From the NCBI RefSeq assembly GCF_030147005.1, contig NZ_JASLAW010000187.1:1-44355 (forward strand): a stretch of 44,355 nt of DNA. Direction: 5' to 3'. Shown piece by piece: positions 32,818 through 41,389 of this stretch (position 1 is the stretch's first letter; each line of letters begins with the position of its first letter). The notes beneath the pieces were generated by a model that saw only the letters and a list, made by a program, of their open reading frames with translations, was not told where the DNA came from and made no database searches. The stretch comes from Pseudomonas sp. GTDB taxonomy: Bacteria > Pseudomonadota > Gammaproteobacteria > Pseudomonadales > Pseudomonadaceae. Made by a program: the position numbers and the translations under genes.

Positions 32818-32850
32818 AGTAAAGTGCTCCTTCGTAACTGACTGCATCGC

Positions 32851-33207
32851 TTACTCGCCGCGATAGATACAGCCGCTGGTGCACGTCTCATGGATACGAA
32901 TCGCGCTGAGTTCGGGCAGCAGGGGTTTCAATTCAGTCCAGATCCACTTGGCCAGCACTTCGCTGGTGGGGTTTTCCAGGCCTGGAATATCGTTGAGGTA
33001 GTTGTGGTCGAGACGCTCGTAGAGCGGTTTGAAAATCGCCTTGATTTCCGAGAAGTCGCGAATCCAGCCGGTATGGGGGTCCAGGTCGCCGCTCAAGTGG
33101 ATCGCCACCTTGAACGAATGCCCGTGCAGGCGCCCGCATTTATGGCCGTCCGGGACATGGGGCAGGCGATGGGCGGATTCGAATGTAAATTCCTTGAAGA
33201 TTTCCAC
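32851..33207 (-). CDS. queD: 6-carboxy-5,6,7,8-tetrahydropterin synthase
   Basis: A 118-residue QueD, which makes 6-carboxytetrahydropterin in queuosine biosynthesis. Zinc ligands His13, His28 and His30 and the catalytic Cys24 are in place (SAHRLPHVPDGHKCGRLHGH). The C-terminus has HETCTSGCIYRGE with the conserved Glu. Start: GTG 33207, giving the usual protein beginning MEIFKEFTFESAH; the ribosome binding site is poor, and the frame upstream is open but not QueD-like. Cytosolic. Confidence 0.92.
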   Translation of the reverse strand: MEIFKEFTFESAHRLPHVPDGHKCGRLHGHSFKVAIHLSGDLDPHTGWIRDFSEIKAIFKPLYERLDHNYLNDIPGLENPTSEVLAKWIWTELKPLLPELSAIRIHETCTSGCIYRGE

Positions 33208-33283
33208 AGTATTTTCAGCTCGGTCAGGTATCTGGCAGGCGGCGAGTTTAACAGCTTGACCCGTCGCCGCGCATACCACTGGG

Positions 33284-34363
33284 TCAAAGTGCTTGCAAAC
33301 GCTCGCCCAGCCCACCGTTGTCCGCCAATTGCAGAAACTCATCCCCCAACCGCCGACTCTCGCTCATTGCCGTCTGCCAGTATTTGTGGCGACTCGGGTC
33401 ATCGCCCATGAAACGCTTGAAGTCGCTACGGTCCGGCAATTTGCCGTAAGGCAAGCGGGCCAGGTAGTCCTTTGACGGCGCCAGCAGCAAAACATCCTGC
33501 AACCCCTGTTGGTTGCTGCGCCGCCACGGCAGGCCTTTGTCGAACCAGCCGGGAATCACCCGGTCGGTAAAGTGCGGGTACAACACGATATCGTCGCCGC
33601 GGTAGGGCAGGTCGAGGTGGTAGTCCAACAGCCCGCCGTCCCGGTAGGTTCCGACGCCTGCGCCGGGCAGGTCGCGTACGCCCTGCATCACCATGGGAAT
33701 CGAGCCCGACGCCAGCAGCGCCTGGCGCAGGTTGCCCATCTCCAGTTCAAGGAAGCGCGACGGGAAATCCTTCAGCGGGCGCACGGGGGGCGCCTGGCGC
33801 GGGTCGTGGATGATCAGCCGTTCGAAATGCCTCGACAGCCGTGCGCGGCCGCGCAGGTTATCGGCGATCACCGATGACAGCCCCAGACCCAGCCGGCCCC
33901 GGTGATCATCGGCAAGCAGGCCATGGCTTTTCACCACCATGATGTTCAGGCGGTAGTCGGGGTTGTTCAGCACTTGAGCATCGCGGCCGGCCAACAGGTC
34001 GTCGAGCATGCGCCGGCAGCTCTGGCTGACTTCGGCCATGGTCACGCCTTTGGCGAAACGCTGTTCGTTATACAGGCGGCCCAGGTCGAGCAAGCCTTGC
34101 ACCGGGTCGGGCAGGCAAGCGCTGGCAAACCGCCAGGAACCAATGGACGCACCGATCAGCGCCCGCTCCCGAGGCTTGCGCGCCAGCCAGTCGCCGAAGA
34201 GCGCCAGGTCCAGGCCTTGTATGCCCAGGGCCTTGGGCCCGCCGGCCGCGCCCGGAAGGATGCCGACGTCAGAAGGGGCAAGGCCTTGCTCACGAATGCG
34301 TGCAAAGGCGCGTTTGCCGGCCTTGAGCGTCAGGGCGGGAAACTTGATGTGGATTGCAGTCAT
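33284..34363 (-). CDS. patatin-like phospholipase family protein
   Basis: A 359-residue patatin-family hydrolase. The oxyanion region is GILPGAAGGPKALGIQG, the nucleophile elbow GASIGS has Ser73, and the Asp of the catalytic dyad is in YRDGGLLDY (Asp242). Such enzymes release fatty acids from lipids. No signal peptide, so cytosolic or delivered by another route. Start: ATG 34363 with a weak AGAGA upstream; the longer in-frame start at 34474 runs into the divergent promoter region. It lies 77 bases upstream of queD, same strand. Confidence 0.87.
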   Translation of the reverse strand: MTAIHIKFPALTLKAGKRAFARIREQGLAPSDVGILPGAAGGPKALGIQGLDLALFGDWLARKPRERALIGASIGSWRFASACLPDPVQGLLDLGRLYNEQRFAKGVTMAEVSQSCRRMLDDLLAGRDAQVLNNPDYRLNIMVVKSHGLLADDHRGRLGLGLSSVIADNLRGRARLSRHFERLIIHDPRQAPPVRPLKDFPSRFLELEMGNLRQALLASGSIPMVMQGVRDLPGAGVGTYRDGGLLDYHLDLPYRGDDIVLYPHFTDRVIPGWFDKGLPWRRSNQQGLQDVLLLAPSKDYLARLPYGKLPDRSDFKRFMGDDPSRHKYWQTAMSESRRLGDEFLQLADNGGLGERLQAL

Positions 34364-34473
34364 ACCGGTCTCTGTCAAAGCGATTGTAGGCGCGGGCTCG
34401 CGAAACACGTCAACGATACCGCGTGCACCTTTATAAACGCTGCGCCTGCAAGAGCAAGCGCGCGCCTCCAGCA

Positions 34474-34492
34474 AATTGCCATGGTGGCAATT
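34474..34492. promoter_or_regulatory. palindrome in the divergent region before the PepSY operon
   Basis: AATTGCC, ATGGT, GGCAATT is a perfect 7-bp inverted repeat abutting the direct-repeat site at 34491. It could be an operator for the patatin gene or the PepSY operon, or simply a hairpin. No known consensus was recognised. Confidence 0.35.
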
Positions 34493-34506
34493 CAGGTTCA
34501 GTTAAG
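34491..34506 (+). promoter_or_regulatory. putative CarR/BqsR box
   Basis: TTCAG-N6-TTAAG matches the BqsR (CarR) direct repeat TTAAG-N6-TTAAG with one change and has the 11-base periodicity of PhoP-type regulators. It lies 57 bases before the first PepSY gene of the operon that encodes this regulator, so autoregulation is likely. Confidence 0.55.
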
Positions 34507-34562
34507 TTGCCGCGCGTACCGTGATCCGTTGTAGGAAAAACATCCTGAAACGGAGACTTATC

Positions 34563-34865
34563 ATGAAGCGCCTCACAGCGCTGGTCGCCGTCGGTATCAT
34601 TGCGTTCTCGGCCACGCCGGCCTTGGCAATGGACCCCGACAAACCACTGAAATTGCCTGGCACTGTTACTATTGTCGCCTTCGATCAGCTTGAAGCCGCC
34701 GCCCTGGCCTTGCATCCGGGGTCGACGCTGCTGGGCACCGATCTGGACGAGGAGTACGGCAAGTACATCTACCAGGTCGAACTGGAAGATGCCCATGGCC
34801 TTGAATGGGACGTTGAATTGGACGCGCTCACCGGGCATGTTCTCAAGAATCATCAGGACACGTAA
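34563..34865 (+). CDS. periplasmic PepSY-domain protein 1
   Basis: A 100-residue protein with a signal peptide (MKRLTALVAVGIIAFSATPALA, cleavage after about 22) and one PepSY domain with the ...YIYQVELEDAHGLEWDVELDA... core split over two strands, ending TGHVLKNHQ. Start: ATG 34563 with GGAG nine bases upstream; an in-frame ATG at 34521 is less likely. Equivalent by position to the small gene pair upstream of carRS/bqsRS in P. aeruginosa (PA2659/PA2658). First gene of the operon; its stop overlaps the next start by one base (TAATG). Confidence 0.85.
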   Translation: MKRLTALVAVGIIAFSATPALAMDPDKPLKLPGTVTIVAFDQLEAAALALHPGSTLLGTDLDEEYGKYIYQVELEDAHGLEWDVELDALTGHVLKNHQDT

Positions 34866-35176
34866 TGACGGTATATCGACGCGCCGGGACTCTGGTGCTG
34901 CTGGCGCTCCTGGCTTTTTGCTCAAGCCTGGCCGCTCGCGACCTCAATCAGGATGAAGCCCTGGCGCTGCGTCAGCAGGGGGTGATCCTGCCTCTGGAGT
35001 TCCTGTTGCACAAGGCTATGTCACGTTACCCGGAAGCCCGGCTGCTGGAGGCGGAGCTGGAGCTCAAGCACGGCCAATATGCCTATGAAGTGGAGCTGGT
35101 GACTACCGAAGGCGTAGTGCGCGAAATCAAGCTCGATGCCACCAACGGTACATTGATCAAAGATAAGGAAGACTGA
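34865..35176 (+). CDS. periplasmic PepSY-domain protein 2
   Basis: A 103-residue paralogue of the preceding gene. It has a signal peptide (about residues 1-24) and one PepSY domain with YAYEVELVTTEGVVREIKLD and TNGTLIKDKED at the end. Starts in the TAATG overlap and ends in a TGATG overlap with the response regulator gene, so the four genes are translationally chained. Probably tunes the sensor kinase, or inhibits a protease, in the periplasm; this is inference. Confidence 0.85.
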   Translation: MTVYRRAGTLVLLALLAFCSSLAARDLNQDEALALRQQGVILPLEFLLHKAMSRYPEARLLEAELELKHGQYAYEVELVTTEGVVREIKLDATNGTLIKDKED

Positions 35177-35844
35177 TGCGCCTGCTTCTGGTGGAAGACA
35201 ACGTCCCGCTGGCCGATGAGTTGCTGGCCGGCCTGCAGCGCCAAGGCTATGCGGTCGATTGGCTGGCCGATGGGCGCGATGCGGCGTACCAGGGCCGCAG
35301 CGAACCCTATGACCTGATTATTCTCGACCTTGGCCTGCCGGGCTTGCCGGGGCTTGAAGTGCTGGCGCAATGGCGCGCGGCGGCCCTGGCCACGCCGGTG
35401 CTGGTGCTGACGGCGCGTGATTCCTGGGCGGAGCGCATCGAAGGTCTCAAGGCTGGTGCCGATGATTACCTGAGCAAACCGTTCCATCCCGAAGAGCTGC
35501 ACCTGCGCATTCAGGCGCTGTTACGCCGAGCCCACGGCCACGCCAACCAACCGACCCTGCAGGCCGCCGGTCTGCACTTGGACGAAGGCCGCCAATGCGT
35601 GCTGCGCGACGGTGACGAAATCCAGCTCACGGCCGCCGAGTTCCGCCTGTTGCGTTATTTCATGCTGCACCCCGAACAGATCCTGTCCAAAAGCCATCTG
35701 GCCGAGCACCTCTATGACGGCGAGACCGAGCGCGACTCCAATGTGCTGGAAGTCCACGTCAATCACCTGCGCCGCAAACTGGGGCGCAGTGTGATCGAAA
35801 CTCGGCGCGGCCAGGGTTACCGGTTTGGCGCCGGCCCTGCATGA
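35176..35844 (+). CDS. carR: OmpR-family response regulator, CarR/BqsR-like
   Basis: A 222-residue response regulator. The receiver domain (1-~118) has the acidic pocket (EDN at residues 7-9), phosphoacceptor Asp51 in IILDLGLPG, and Lys101 in LSKPF. The C-terminal winged helix ends HVNHLRRKLGRSVIETRRGQGYRF. In P. aeruginosa the same gene order (two small PepSY-type genes, regulator, kinase, then tlpQ) is carR/bqsR (PA2657), responding to Ca2+ and Fe2+. The symbol is by synteny, not by measured similarity. It overlaps the kinase gene by four bases (ATGA). Confidence 0.85.
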   Translation: MRLLLVEDNVPLADELLAGLQRQGYAVDWLADGRDAAYQGRSEPYDLIILDLGLPGLPGLEVLAQWRAAALATPVLVLTARDSWAERIEGLKAGADDYLSKPFHPEELHLRIQALLRRAHGHANQPTLQAAGLHLDEGRQCVLRDGDEIQLTAAEFRLLRYFMLHPEQILSKSHLAEHLYDGETERDSNVLEVHVNHLRRKLGRSVIETRRGQGYRFGAGPA

Positions 35845-37160
35845 AGTCGATCCAGCGGCGCTTGAGCCTGGGGTTGATCAGCGTAATGGTGATCGTCGGC
35901 GTAGTGCTGGCGCAAACCAGCCTGTGGCTGTTCGAAGCGGGTTTGCAGCGCTATCTGGAGGCCGGCCTGCGCAACGACAGTGAAAACCTGCTGGTGGCGC
36001 TGGTGCGTGGGCCCAATGGCGTGCAGTTGGATGAGCAGCGCCTGTCACCCGCCTATCAGCGGCCATTTTCGGGGCACTATTTCCGCATTGATTTTGCCGA
36101 CACCCACTGGCGCTCCCGCTCATTATGGGACCAGGAATTGCCGACGCTCCCCGAGGCCGGACTCAAGGGCAACCTGCAACTGGGGCCTGAAGGCCAGAAA
36201 CTGTTGGTCTTGCGCTCGGACTACAAACGCTTCGGCCAACCGATCTCCATCAGCGTGGCGCAGGACTACACGCCAGTACGGGAAAGCTTTCGCCTGATGC
36301 GCCAGATCGGCCTGGTACTGGGGCTGGCGGCATTGCTGGTGGTGTTGGTATTGCAACGGATCACCGTGCGTCGCGCCTTGCGCCCGCTGGAAACCGCGCG
36401 CAACCAGATTGCGCAGTTGCAACAGGGCCAGCGTTCGCAATTGGACACCCAGGTGCCGCTGGAACTGGAGCCGCTGGTGGCGCAGATCAACCACTTGCTG
36501 GCGCACACCGAAGACAGCCTCAAACGCTCGCGCAATGCCCTGGGCAACCTGGGGCACGCGCTGAAAACCCCCTTGGCGGTGATGCTGAGTGCCGCGTCGA
36601 GCGAGGCGCTCAGGGATCATCCGCAGTTGAGCAACTTGTTGCGCGATCAGCTTGAACAGGTGCAGCAGCGCCTCAATCGCGAACTCAATCGCGCGCGGCT
36701 GGCTGGCGAAACCCTGCCGGGTGCGTTGTTCGACTGTGAAAAAGAACTGCCGGGGCTCTTGGCCACCCTGAACATGATCCACGGCGAACACCTGGACCTC
36801 AGCTATCACGTCGCCCCCGGCCTGCAACTGCCCTGGGACCGTGAAGATTTGCTGGAGTTACTCGGCAACCTGCTGGACAACGCCTGCAAATGGGCGGACG
36901 CCGAAGTTCGACTGAGCGTGAGCGAAACGCCGCACGGTTACCTGCTGGCCGTTGAAGACGATGGCCCTGGAATCCCGGAGATCCAGCGTGATCAGGTGTT
37001 CAGCCGTGGCGCACGCCTGGATGAACAGATTGACGGCCACGGCCTGGGCCTGGGCATCGTGCGCGATATCGTCGACGTGTGGGGCGGGGTGTTGCAGTTG
37101 CAGGAAAGTGAACTGGGTGGGCTCAAAGCCTTGATCGAGCTGCCGCACCGGCAGATCTGA
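35841..37160 (+). CDS. carS: sensor histidine kinase, CarS/BqsS-like
   Basis: A 439-residue inner-membrane histidine kinase. TM1 is about residues 9-29, a periplasmic domain about 30-155, TM2 about 156-174, then a HAMP-like linker. The dimerisation domain has phospho-acceptor His239 in GNLGHALKTPLAV. The catalytic domain has LLGNLLDNACKWA (N box), EDDGPGIP and GHGLGLGIV. Gene order points to CarS/BqsS (PA2656). I do not see the RExxE iron-binding motif described for BqsS in the periplasmic part, only acidic and Arg residues (RYLEAGL, RNDSE). Last gene of the PepSY operon. Confidence 0.85.
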   Translation: MKSIQRRLSLGLISVMVIVGVVLAQTSLWLFEAGLQRYLEAGLRNDSENLLVALVRGPNGVQLDEQRLSPAYQRPFSGHYFRIDFADTHWRSRSLWDQELPTLPEAGLKGNLQLGPEGQKLLVLRSDYKRFGQPISISVAQDYTPVRESFRLMRQIGLVLGLAALLVVLVLQRITVRRALRPLETARNQIAQLQQGQRSQLDTQVPLELEPLVAQINHLLAHTEDSLKRSRNALGNLGHALKTPLAVMLSAASSEALRDHPQLSNLLRDQLEQVQQRLNRELNRARLAGETLPGALFDCEKELPGLLATLNMIHGEHLDLSYHVAPGLQLPWDREDLLELLGNLLDNACKWADAEVRLSVSETPHGYLLAVEDDGPGIPEIQRDQVFSRGARLDEQIDGHGLGLGIVRDIVDVWGGVLQLQESELGGLKALIELPHRQI

Positions 37161-37210
37161 TACCTGACCGCTCAAACTAACCCCCGTCAGTCAAGAAGCA
37201 GCGCTCTACT

Positions 37211-37300
37211 GTGGCGAGGGGGCTTGCTCCCGCTGGACTGCGCAGCAGTCCCATTTTCCGGGGCCGCTTCGCGACCCAGCGGGAGCAAGCTCCTCGCCAC
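37211..37300. repeat. REPIN (two inverted REP elements)
   Basis: GTGGCGAGGGGGCTTGCTCC at the left and GGAGCAAGCTCCTCGCCAC at the right, inverted around a ~40-base centre with GGACTGCGCAGCAGTCC. The same family as the element at 32707-32817, shorter and slightly diverged. It lies after carS and before the 20-bp tandem array, between convergent genes. Confidence 0.92.
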
Positions 37301-37395
37301 AGGTTATTTGCTGTCCGCTCCAGCGCTTAACTGATCGGCATTGGAGCAAGCCCGGCTCTCACAGAGATAGTCCCTCATCTGGACGGGTTGTCGTC

Positions 37396-37695
37396 ATCCA
37401 TCACACCCGGAACTGATCCATCACACCCGGAGCTGATCCGTCACACCCGGAACTGATCCATCACGCCCGGAACTGATCCATCACGCCCGGAACCGATCCA
37501 TCACGCCCGGAACCGATCCATCACGCCCGGAACTGATCCATCACACCCGGAACTGATCCATCACGCCCGGAACTGATCCATCACACCCGGAACCGATCCA
37601 TCACGCCCGGAACTGATCCATCACGCCCGGAACCGATCCATCACACCCGGAACTGATCCATCACACCCGGAACTGATCCATTACACCCGGAACTG
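37396..37695. repeat. 20-bp tandem repeat, 15 copies, derived from the 3' end of the chemoreceptor gene
   Basis: Fifteen contiguous 20-bp units, consensus ATCCATCACACCCGGAACTG, with a few transitions (ACACCC/ACGCCC, AACTG/AACCG, one AGCTG, one GTCAC). Read on the minus strand each unit carries ATGGATCAGTTCCGGGTGTGA, the last codons of the adjacent chemoreceptor gene (Met-Asp-Gln-Phe-Arg-Val-stop). The 15th unit (37676-37695) contains the real stop (TAA at 37681). It is not CRISPR: there are no spacers. It seems to have grown by slippage from the gene end. Confidence 0.95.
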
Positions 37696-39828
37696 ATCCA
37701 TCAACCCCTGCTGCTGATTCGCCAGGCTGTTCAGCGCCCGGCTCACTCGCGCCGATTCATTGGCCTGTTCCGACAGCGACTCGGTCACATCACGAATCGT
37801 CGCCACGTTGCTGTTGATCTCCTCGGCCACCGCGCTTTGCTCTTCGGCGGCGCTGGCGATTTGCAGGTTCATGTCGCTGATCACGGTGACGGCGTTGCCG
37901 ATCTGGCGCAGCGCGGTCACCGCCTCGCCGACCTGCTCGACGCTGCCCTGGGCCTGGCGATAGCTGTTGCCCATGGCACCGACAACTTCCTGGGTGCCGC
38001 TTTGCAATTGTTCGATCACCAGGCGGGTTTCTTCCACCGACTCCTGGGTGCGCCGTGCCAGGTTGCGCACTTCGTCCGCCACCACGGCAAAACCCCGGCC
38101 GGCCTCACCGGCCCGCGCTGCCTCGATGGCGGCATTGAGCGCCAACAGGTTGGTCTGCTCGGCGATGCCGCGAATCACTTCCAGCACCGAGCCGATTTTC
38201 TCGCTGTTGCTGGCCAGGCCTTCAACCTGCGCCATGGCAGTGCTCATGTCAGCGGCCAGCAGGCCGATGTTGCTGGTGGTCTGATTGATCACGGTCAGGC
38301 CATCACGGGTGGATTGGTCGGCTTCGCGGGCGGCTTGCGCTGCCTGGGCGGCGCTGCGGGCGACGTCCTGGGCGGTGGCGCTCATTTCGTGGGAGGCAGT
38401 GGCCACCTGGTCAACCTGACGATACTGCTGCTCCATGCCGGCGCTGGTTTCGCTGGCGATCGCGGCGGATCGGTCGGCCGTGCCACGGGCGTCCTGCACC
38501 GAGCGTTTGACCTCGGCGATGATCGGCTGCAACTTGTCGAGGAAACGGTTGAACCAGCCGGCCAGTTGGCCCAGTTCGTCCTGTTTGTCGTAGGCCAGGC
38601 GGCGGGTCAGGTCGCCCTCGCCGCTGGCGATGTCCTGGAGCATATGCGCCACGCCGAGGATCGGCCGGGTCACGCTGCGCGCCATCAGCCATACCAGGAT
38701 CAGACCGACCACGGCGGCCAGCAGGCCCAGGCCGAGTTCCAGCAGGGTGCCCCGGGTATTGTCGGCATCCAGCCGGGCTTTGAGCGCCTCGGCCGGCGCC
38801 ACCAGGACTTTTTTCGGCACGTCCAGCAGCACGCCCCACGGCTTACCGCCCGGGATCGGCGCGAAGGGCGACAGCACTTTAAGTTGTTGCTCGGTACGCA
38901 GGCTGCGGGTCTGCGTGCTGCTCGCCAGGGCGCTGATCAGCTGTGCGCCGCTGGCCGTGTCGACGTGGTCCAGGCGTCGGCTGAGCTTGCTGGCGTCCGG
39001 GCTGTAGCCGGCGAGCAAGCCGGTCGGGCTGAGAATGCTGACTTGGGTCTGGCCGTCGTACAGCTTCTGGCTGGCCTGTTGGCTCACGGCCTGCAAGCTG
39101 TTGAGATTGATGTCCACCGACAACGAGGCAATGACTTTGCCGTCGACGATCAGCGGAAAGACGATGCTGGTCATCAGCACGTTCTGCCCGTCGATCACAT
39201 AAAAGTAGGGTTCAATCACGCAAGGCTTGAGGGTGGTGCGCGGGCATGTGAACCAGGCGTTGGCTTTTTCGCCGCTGGGGCCGACGGAAGTGTCGGTCAT
39301 GTCGCTTTCGGGCAGGGCCATGGAGGTAATTTTGCCGGGCGTCGGCTGCGACCAGTACAGGGCGAAGCGGCCCTTGTCGTTACTGCCCAGTTCCGCCTGA
39401 TTGGCGAACAACTCATCCTTGCCGTCCAGCGCATTGGCTTCGAACACCAGGGATAAACCGAGCAGGTCGGGGTTGGCCTGGAGCGCGGCCCTGACCTGAC
39501 GGGTCAGGTCTTCGCGGGTGTCGAAGGCGTCCAGAAAACGTTTTTCCGCCTGCTCGCGTAAAAACAGCACTTGGCGGGAAAACCCATGCCCGTATTGGTA
39601 GGCATCCATGAACTGCCGACGAATGCCCAGCGCCTGCACTTCACCTTGAGCCTCGATGCGTGCCTGGGCGGCCTCATCGAGCATCTGCATGCTGGACGCC
39701 TTGACCTGCTCGGAACTCTGCGCCATGCGATACAGCGACAGACCGACCAGCAAGGTCACGATCCCCAGCAGGCAGAGGCCTGCGAGCAGGGTGATTTTCC
39801 ATTGAATGGAGAGCTGCCTGAGCGACAT
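37681..39828 (-). CDS. tlpQ: methyl-accepting chemotaxis protein, TlpQ-like
   Basis: A 715-residue chemoreceptor. TM1 is about residues 11-32, a large periplasmic dCache-type sensor about 36-358, TM2 361-383, a HAMP domain (GEGDLTRRL), then the signalling helices with the conserved tip (IAEQTNLLALNAAIEAARAG). The C-terminus MDQFRV is the usual Pseudomonas ending. Length (TlpQ 714) and gene order match the histamine/polyamine receptor TlpQ (PA2654) of P. aeruginosa; the ligand here is inferred. Start: ATG 39828 with AAGGA seven bases upstream. Its last codons are the source of the adjacent tandem array. Confidence 0.85.
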   Translation of the reverse strand: MSLRQLSIQWKITLLAGLCLLGIVTLLVGLSLYRMAQSSEQVKASSMQMLDEAAQARIEAQGEVQALGIRRQFMDAYQYGHGFSRQVLFLREQAEKRFLDAFDTREDLTRQVRAALQANPDLLGLSLVFEANALDGKDELFANQAELGSNDKGRFALYWSQPTPGKITSMALPESDMTDTSVGPSGEKANAWFTCPRTTLKPCVIEPYFYVIDGQNVLMTSIVFPLIVDGKVIASLSVDINLNSLQAVSQQASQKLYDGQTQVSILSPTGLLAGYSPDASKLSRRLDHVDTASGAQLISALASSTQTRSLRTEQQLKVLSPFAPIPGGKPWGVLLDVPKKVLVAPAEALKARLDADNTRGTLLELGLGLLAAVVGLILVWLMARSVTRPILGVAHMLQDIASGEGDLTRRLAYDKQDELGQLAGWFNRFLDKLQPIIAEVKRSVQDARGTADRSAAIASETSAGMEQQYRQVDQVATASHEMSATAQDVARSAAQAAQAAREADQSTRDGLTVINQTTSNIGLLAADMSTAMAQVEGLASNSEKIGSVLEVIRGIAEQTNLLALNAAIEAARAGEAGRGFAVVADEVRNLARRTQESVEETRLVIEQLQSGTQEVVGAMGNSYRQAQGSVEQVGEAVTALRQIGNAVTVISDMNLQIASAAEEQSAVAEEINSNVATIRDVTESLSEQANESARVSRALNSLANQQQGLMDQFRV

Positions 39829-40066
39829 CGAGACATCCTTAACGTGAATACAGGTGGAGAACCGTTGTCGGCTGCCCGTGGGTTTTCTTTATTCAAACAG
39901 TCAATTTAAACCTGCGCTCGTCGACAGCTTTTTGACATGGCCCTCCGGCTGCTGCAAAGTGCGCGCCCTCTAATAAGACCTCTTTGAGCCCGTACGCCGG
40001 CAGCCCCTTCAACGGTCGCTGAGGCGCGGGTATGCCTGTCTTTTACGTTTCTGTCTTGAGGTAACC
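39829..40066. other. divergent region between tlpQ-like and transporter genes
   Basis: 238 bases. A TTGACA at 39934-39939 on + could be a -35 for the transporter gene but its -10 (CAAAGT) is poor; on - a TTTAAATTGACT stretch may serve the chemoreceptor. No repeat or gene is seen. Confidence 0.35.
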
Positions 40067-41389
40067 ATGATTAACGCTGTTATCGCCGCGGTCGGCACCA
40101 TGCTGGTGCTCAGCTTGTCCCGTGTGCATGTGGTCATCGCCATCATCGTTGGCGCCCTGGTGGGTGGCTTGACCGGTGGCCTGGGCATCGACGCCACGCT
40201 CAAGGCTTTTAACAGTGGCCTGGGCGGCGGTGCGACGGTGGCTTTGTCCTACGCCTTGCTTGGTGCCTTCGCGGTGGCGATTGCCAAATCCGGGCTGGCC
40301 CATGCCCTGGCGGACAAAGCGCTATTGCTGGTCGATCGCCAGGAAGCCAGCGGCGGCAACCACGTCAAGTGGCTGTTGATCGGCCTGCTGTGGACGGTGG
40401 CGATTGCTTCGCAGAACATCCTGCCGATCCACATCGCGTTCATCCCGTTGCTGGTGCCGCCGCTGCTCTATGTGTTGACCAAGCTGCAACTGGATCGCCG
40501 CCTGATCGCCTGCGTCATGACGTTCGGTTTGATCACGCCCTACATGTTCCTGCCGGTAGGTTTCGGCAATATCTTTCTCAACCAGATCCTGCTGGCCAAC
40601 GTGGCCAAAAGCGGCGTGGACATCAGCCAGGTCAACGTGACCCACGCCATGAGCCTGCCCGCGCTGGGCATGGTGGTCGGCCTGCTGGTGGCGGTGTTCA
40701 TCAGCTATCGCAAGAAACGCGTGTACGACCTGGAGAAAATCGAACGGGTCGAGCAGGTGGCGGTGCAGTACAACCCGTTGACCCTGCTGGTGGCCGGCCT
40801 GGCGATTGCCTCGGCGTTCATCATTCAGCTGTGGCTGGATTCGATGATCATCGGTGCGCTGGCCGGGTTCCTGATTTTCTCGGTGTCGGGCATCGTGCGT
40901 TGGCGCGACACCGATGACCTGTTCACCGAAGGCATGAAAATGATGGCAATGATCGGCTTCATCATGATTGCCTCATCGGGCTTTGCCGAAGTGCTCAAGG
41001 CCACCGGCGATGTGCGCTCGCTGGTGCAAGCTTCGGCGGCGTTCATCGGGCATAGCCGTGGAGTGGGCGCGCTGTTGATGCTGCTGGTGGGGCTGCTGGT
41101 GACCATGGGCATCGGTTCGTCGTTTTCCACGGTGCCGATCCTGGCCGCGATTTTCGTGCCGCTGTGTGTGCAACTGGGTTTCAGCCCGTTGGCGATTGTG
41201 TGCATCGTCGGCACCGCCGGCGCCTTGGGCGACGCCGGTTCACCGGCATCGGACTCCACCCTCGGCCCTACCTCCGGCCTGAATATCGACGGCCAGCACC
41301 ATCATATCTGGGACACCGTGGTGCCGACGTTCCTGCACTACAACCTTCCGCTGCTGGCGTTTGGCTGGCTGGCCGCGATGACACTTTAG
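40067..41389 (+). CDS. Na+/H+ antiporter-family transporter (YuiF/NhaC type, likely amino acid permease)
   Basis: A 440-residue protein with about 11-12 hydrophobic segments. Family features include the QNILPIHIAFIPLLVPPLL region, TMGIGSSFSTVPILAAIFVP and GTAGALGDAGSPASDSTLGP, the last being the conserved motif of the PF03553/PF13726-type group. Relatives such as YuiF have been linked to histidine uptake. The equivalent gene in P. aeruginosa is PA2653, next to tlpQ; histidine is the precursor of histamine, sensed by TlpQ, so uptake of a related compound is plausible. Start: ATG 40067 with TTGAGGTAACC upstream (GAGG, spacing seven). Confidence 0.85.
   Translation: MINAVIAAVGTMLVLSLSRVHVVIAIIVGALVGGLTGGLGIDATLKAFNSGLGGGATVALSYALLGAFAVAIAKSGLAHALADKALLLVDRQEASGGNHVKWLLIGLLWTVAIASQNILPIHIAFIPLLVPPLLYVLTKLQLDRRLIACVMTFGLITPYMFLPVGFGNIFLNQILLANVAKSGVDISQVNVTHAMSLPALGMVVGLLVAVFISYRKKRVYDLEKIERVEQVAVQYNPLTLLVAGLAIASAFIIQLWLDSMIIGALAGFLIFSVSGIVRWRDTDDLFTEGMKMMAMIGFIMIASSGFAEVLKATGDVRSLVQASAAFIGHSRGVGALLMLLVGLLVTMGIGSSFSTVPILAAIFVPLCVQLGFSPLAIVCIVGTAGALGDAGSPASDSTLGPTSGLNIDGQHHHIWDTVVPTFLHYNLPLLAFGWLAAMTL

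Noticed and set aside
37396..37695. CRISPR array
   Set aside because: Units are contiguous 20-bp repeats with no unique spacers and no cas genes nearby.
37837..39456. 539-codon plus-strand frame opposite the chemoreceptor
   Set aside because: Antisense shadow of the MCP gene; no motif and no ribosome binding site.
39934..39962. Sigma70 promoter for the transporter gene (TTGACA with CAAAGT)
   Set aside because: The -35 is perfect but the -10 matches only about half the consensus; left as a note in the intergenic entry.
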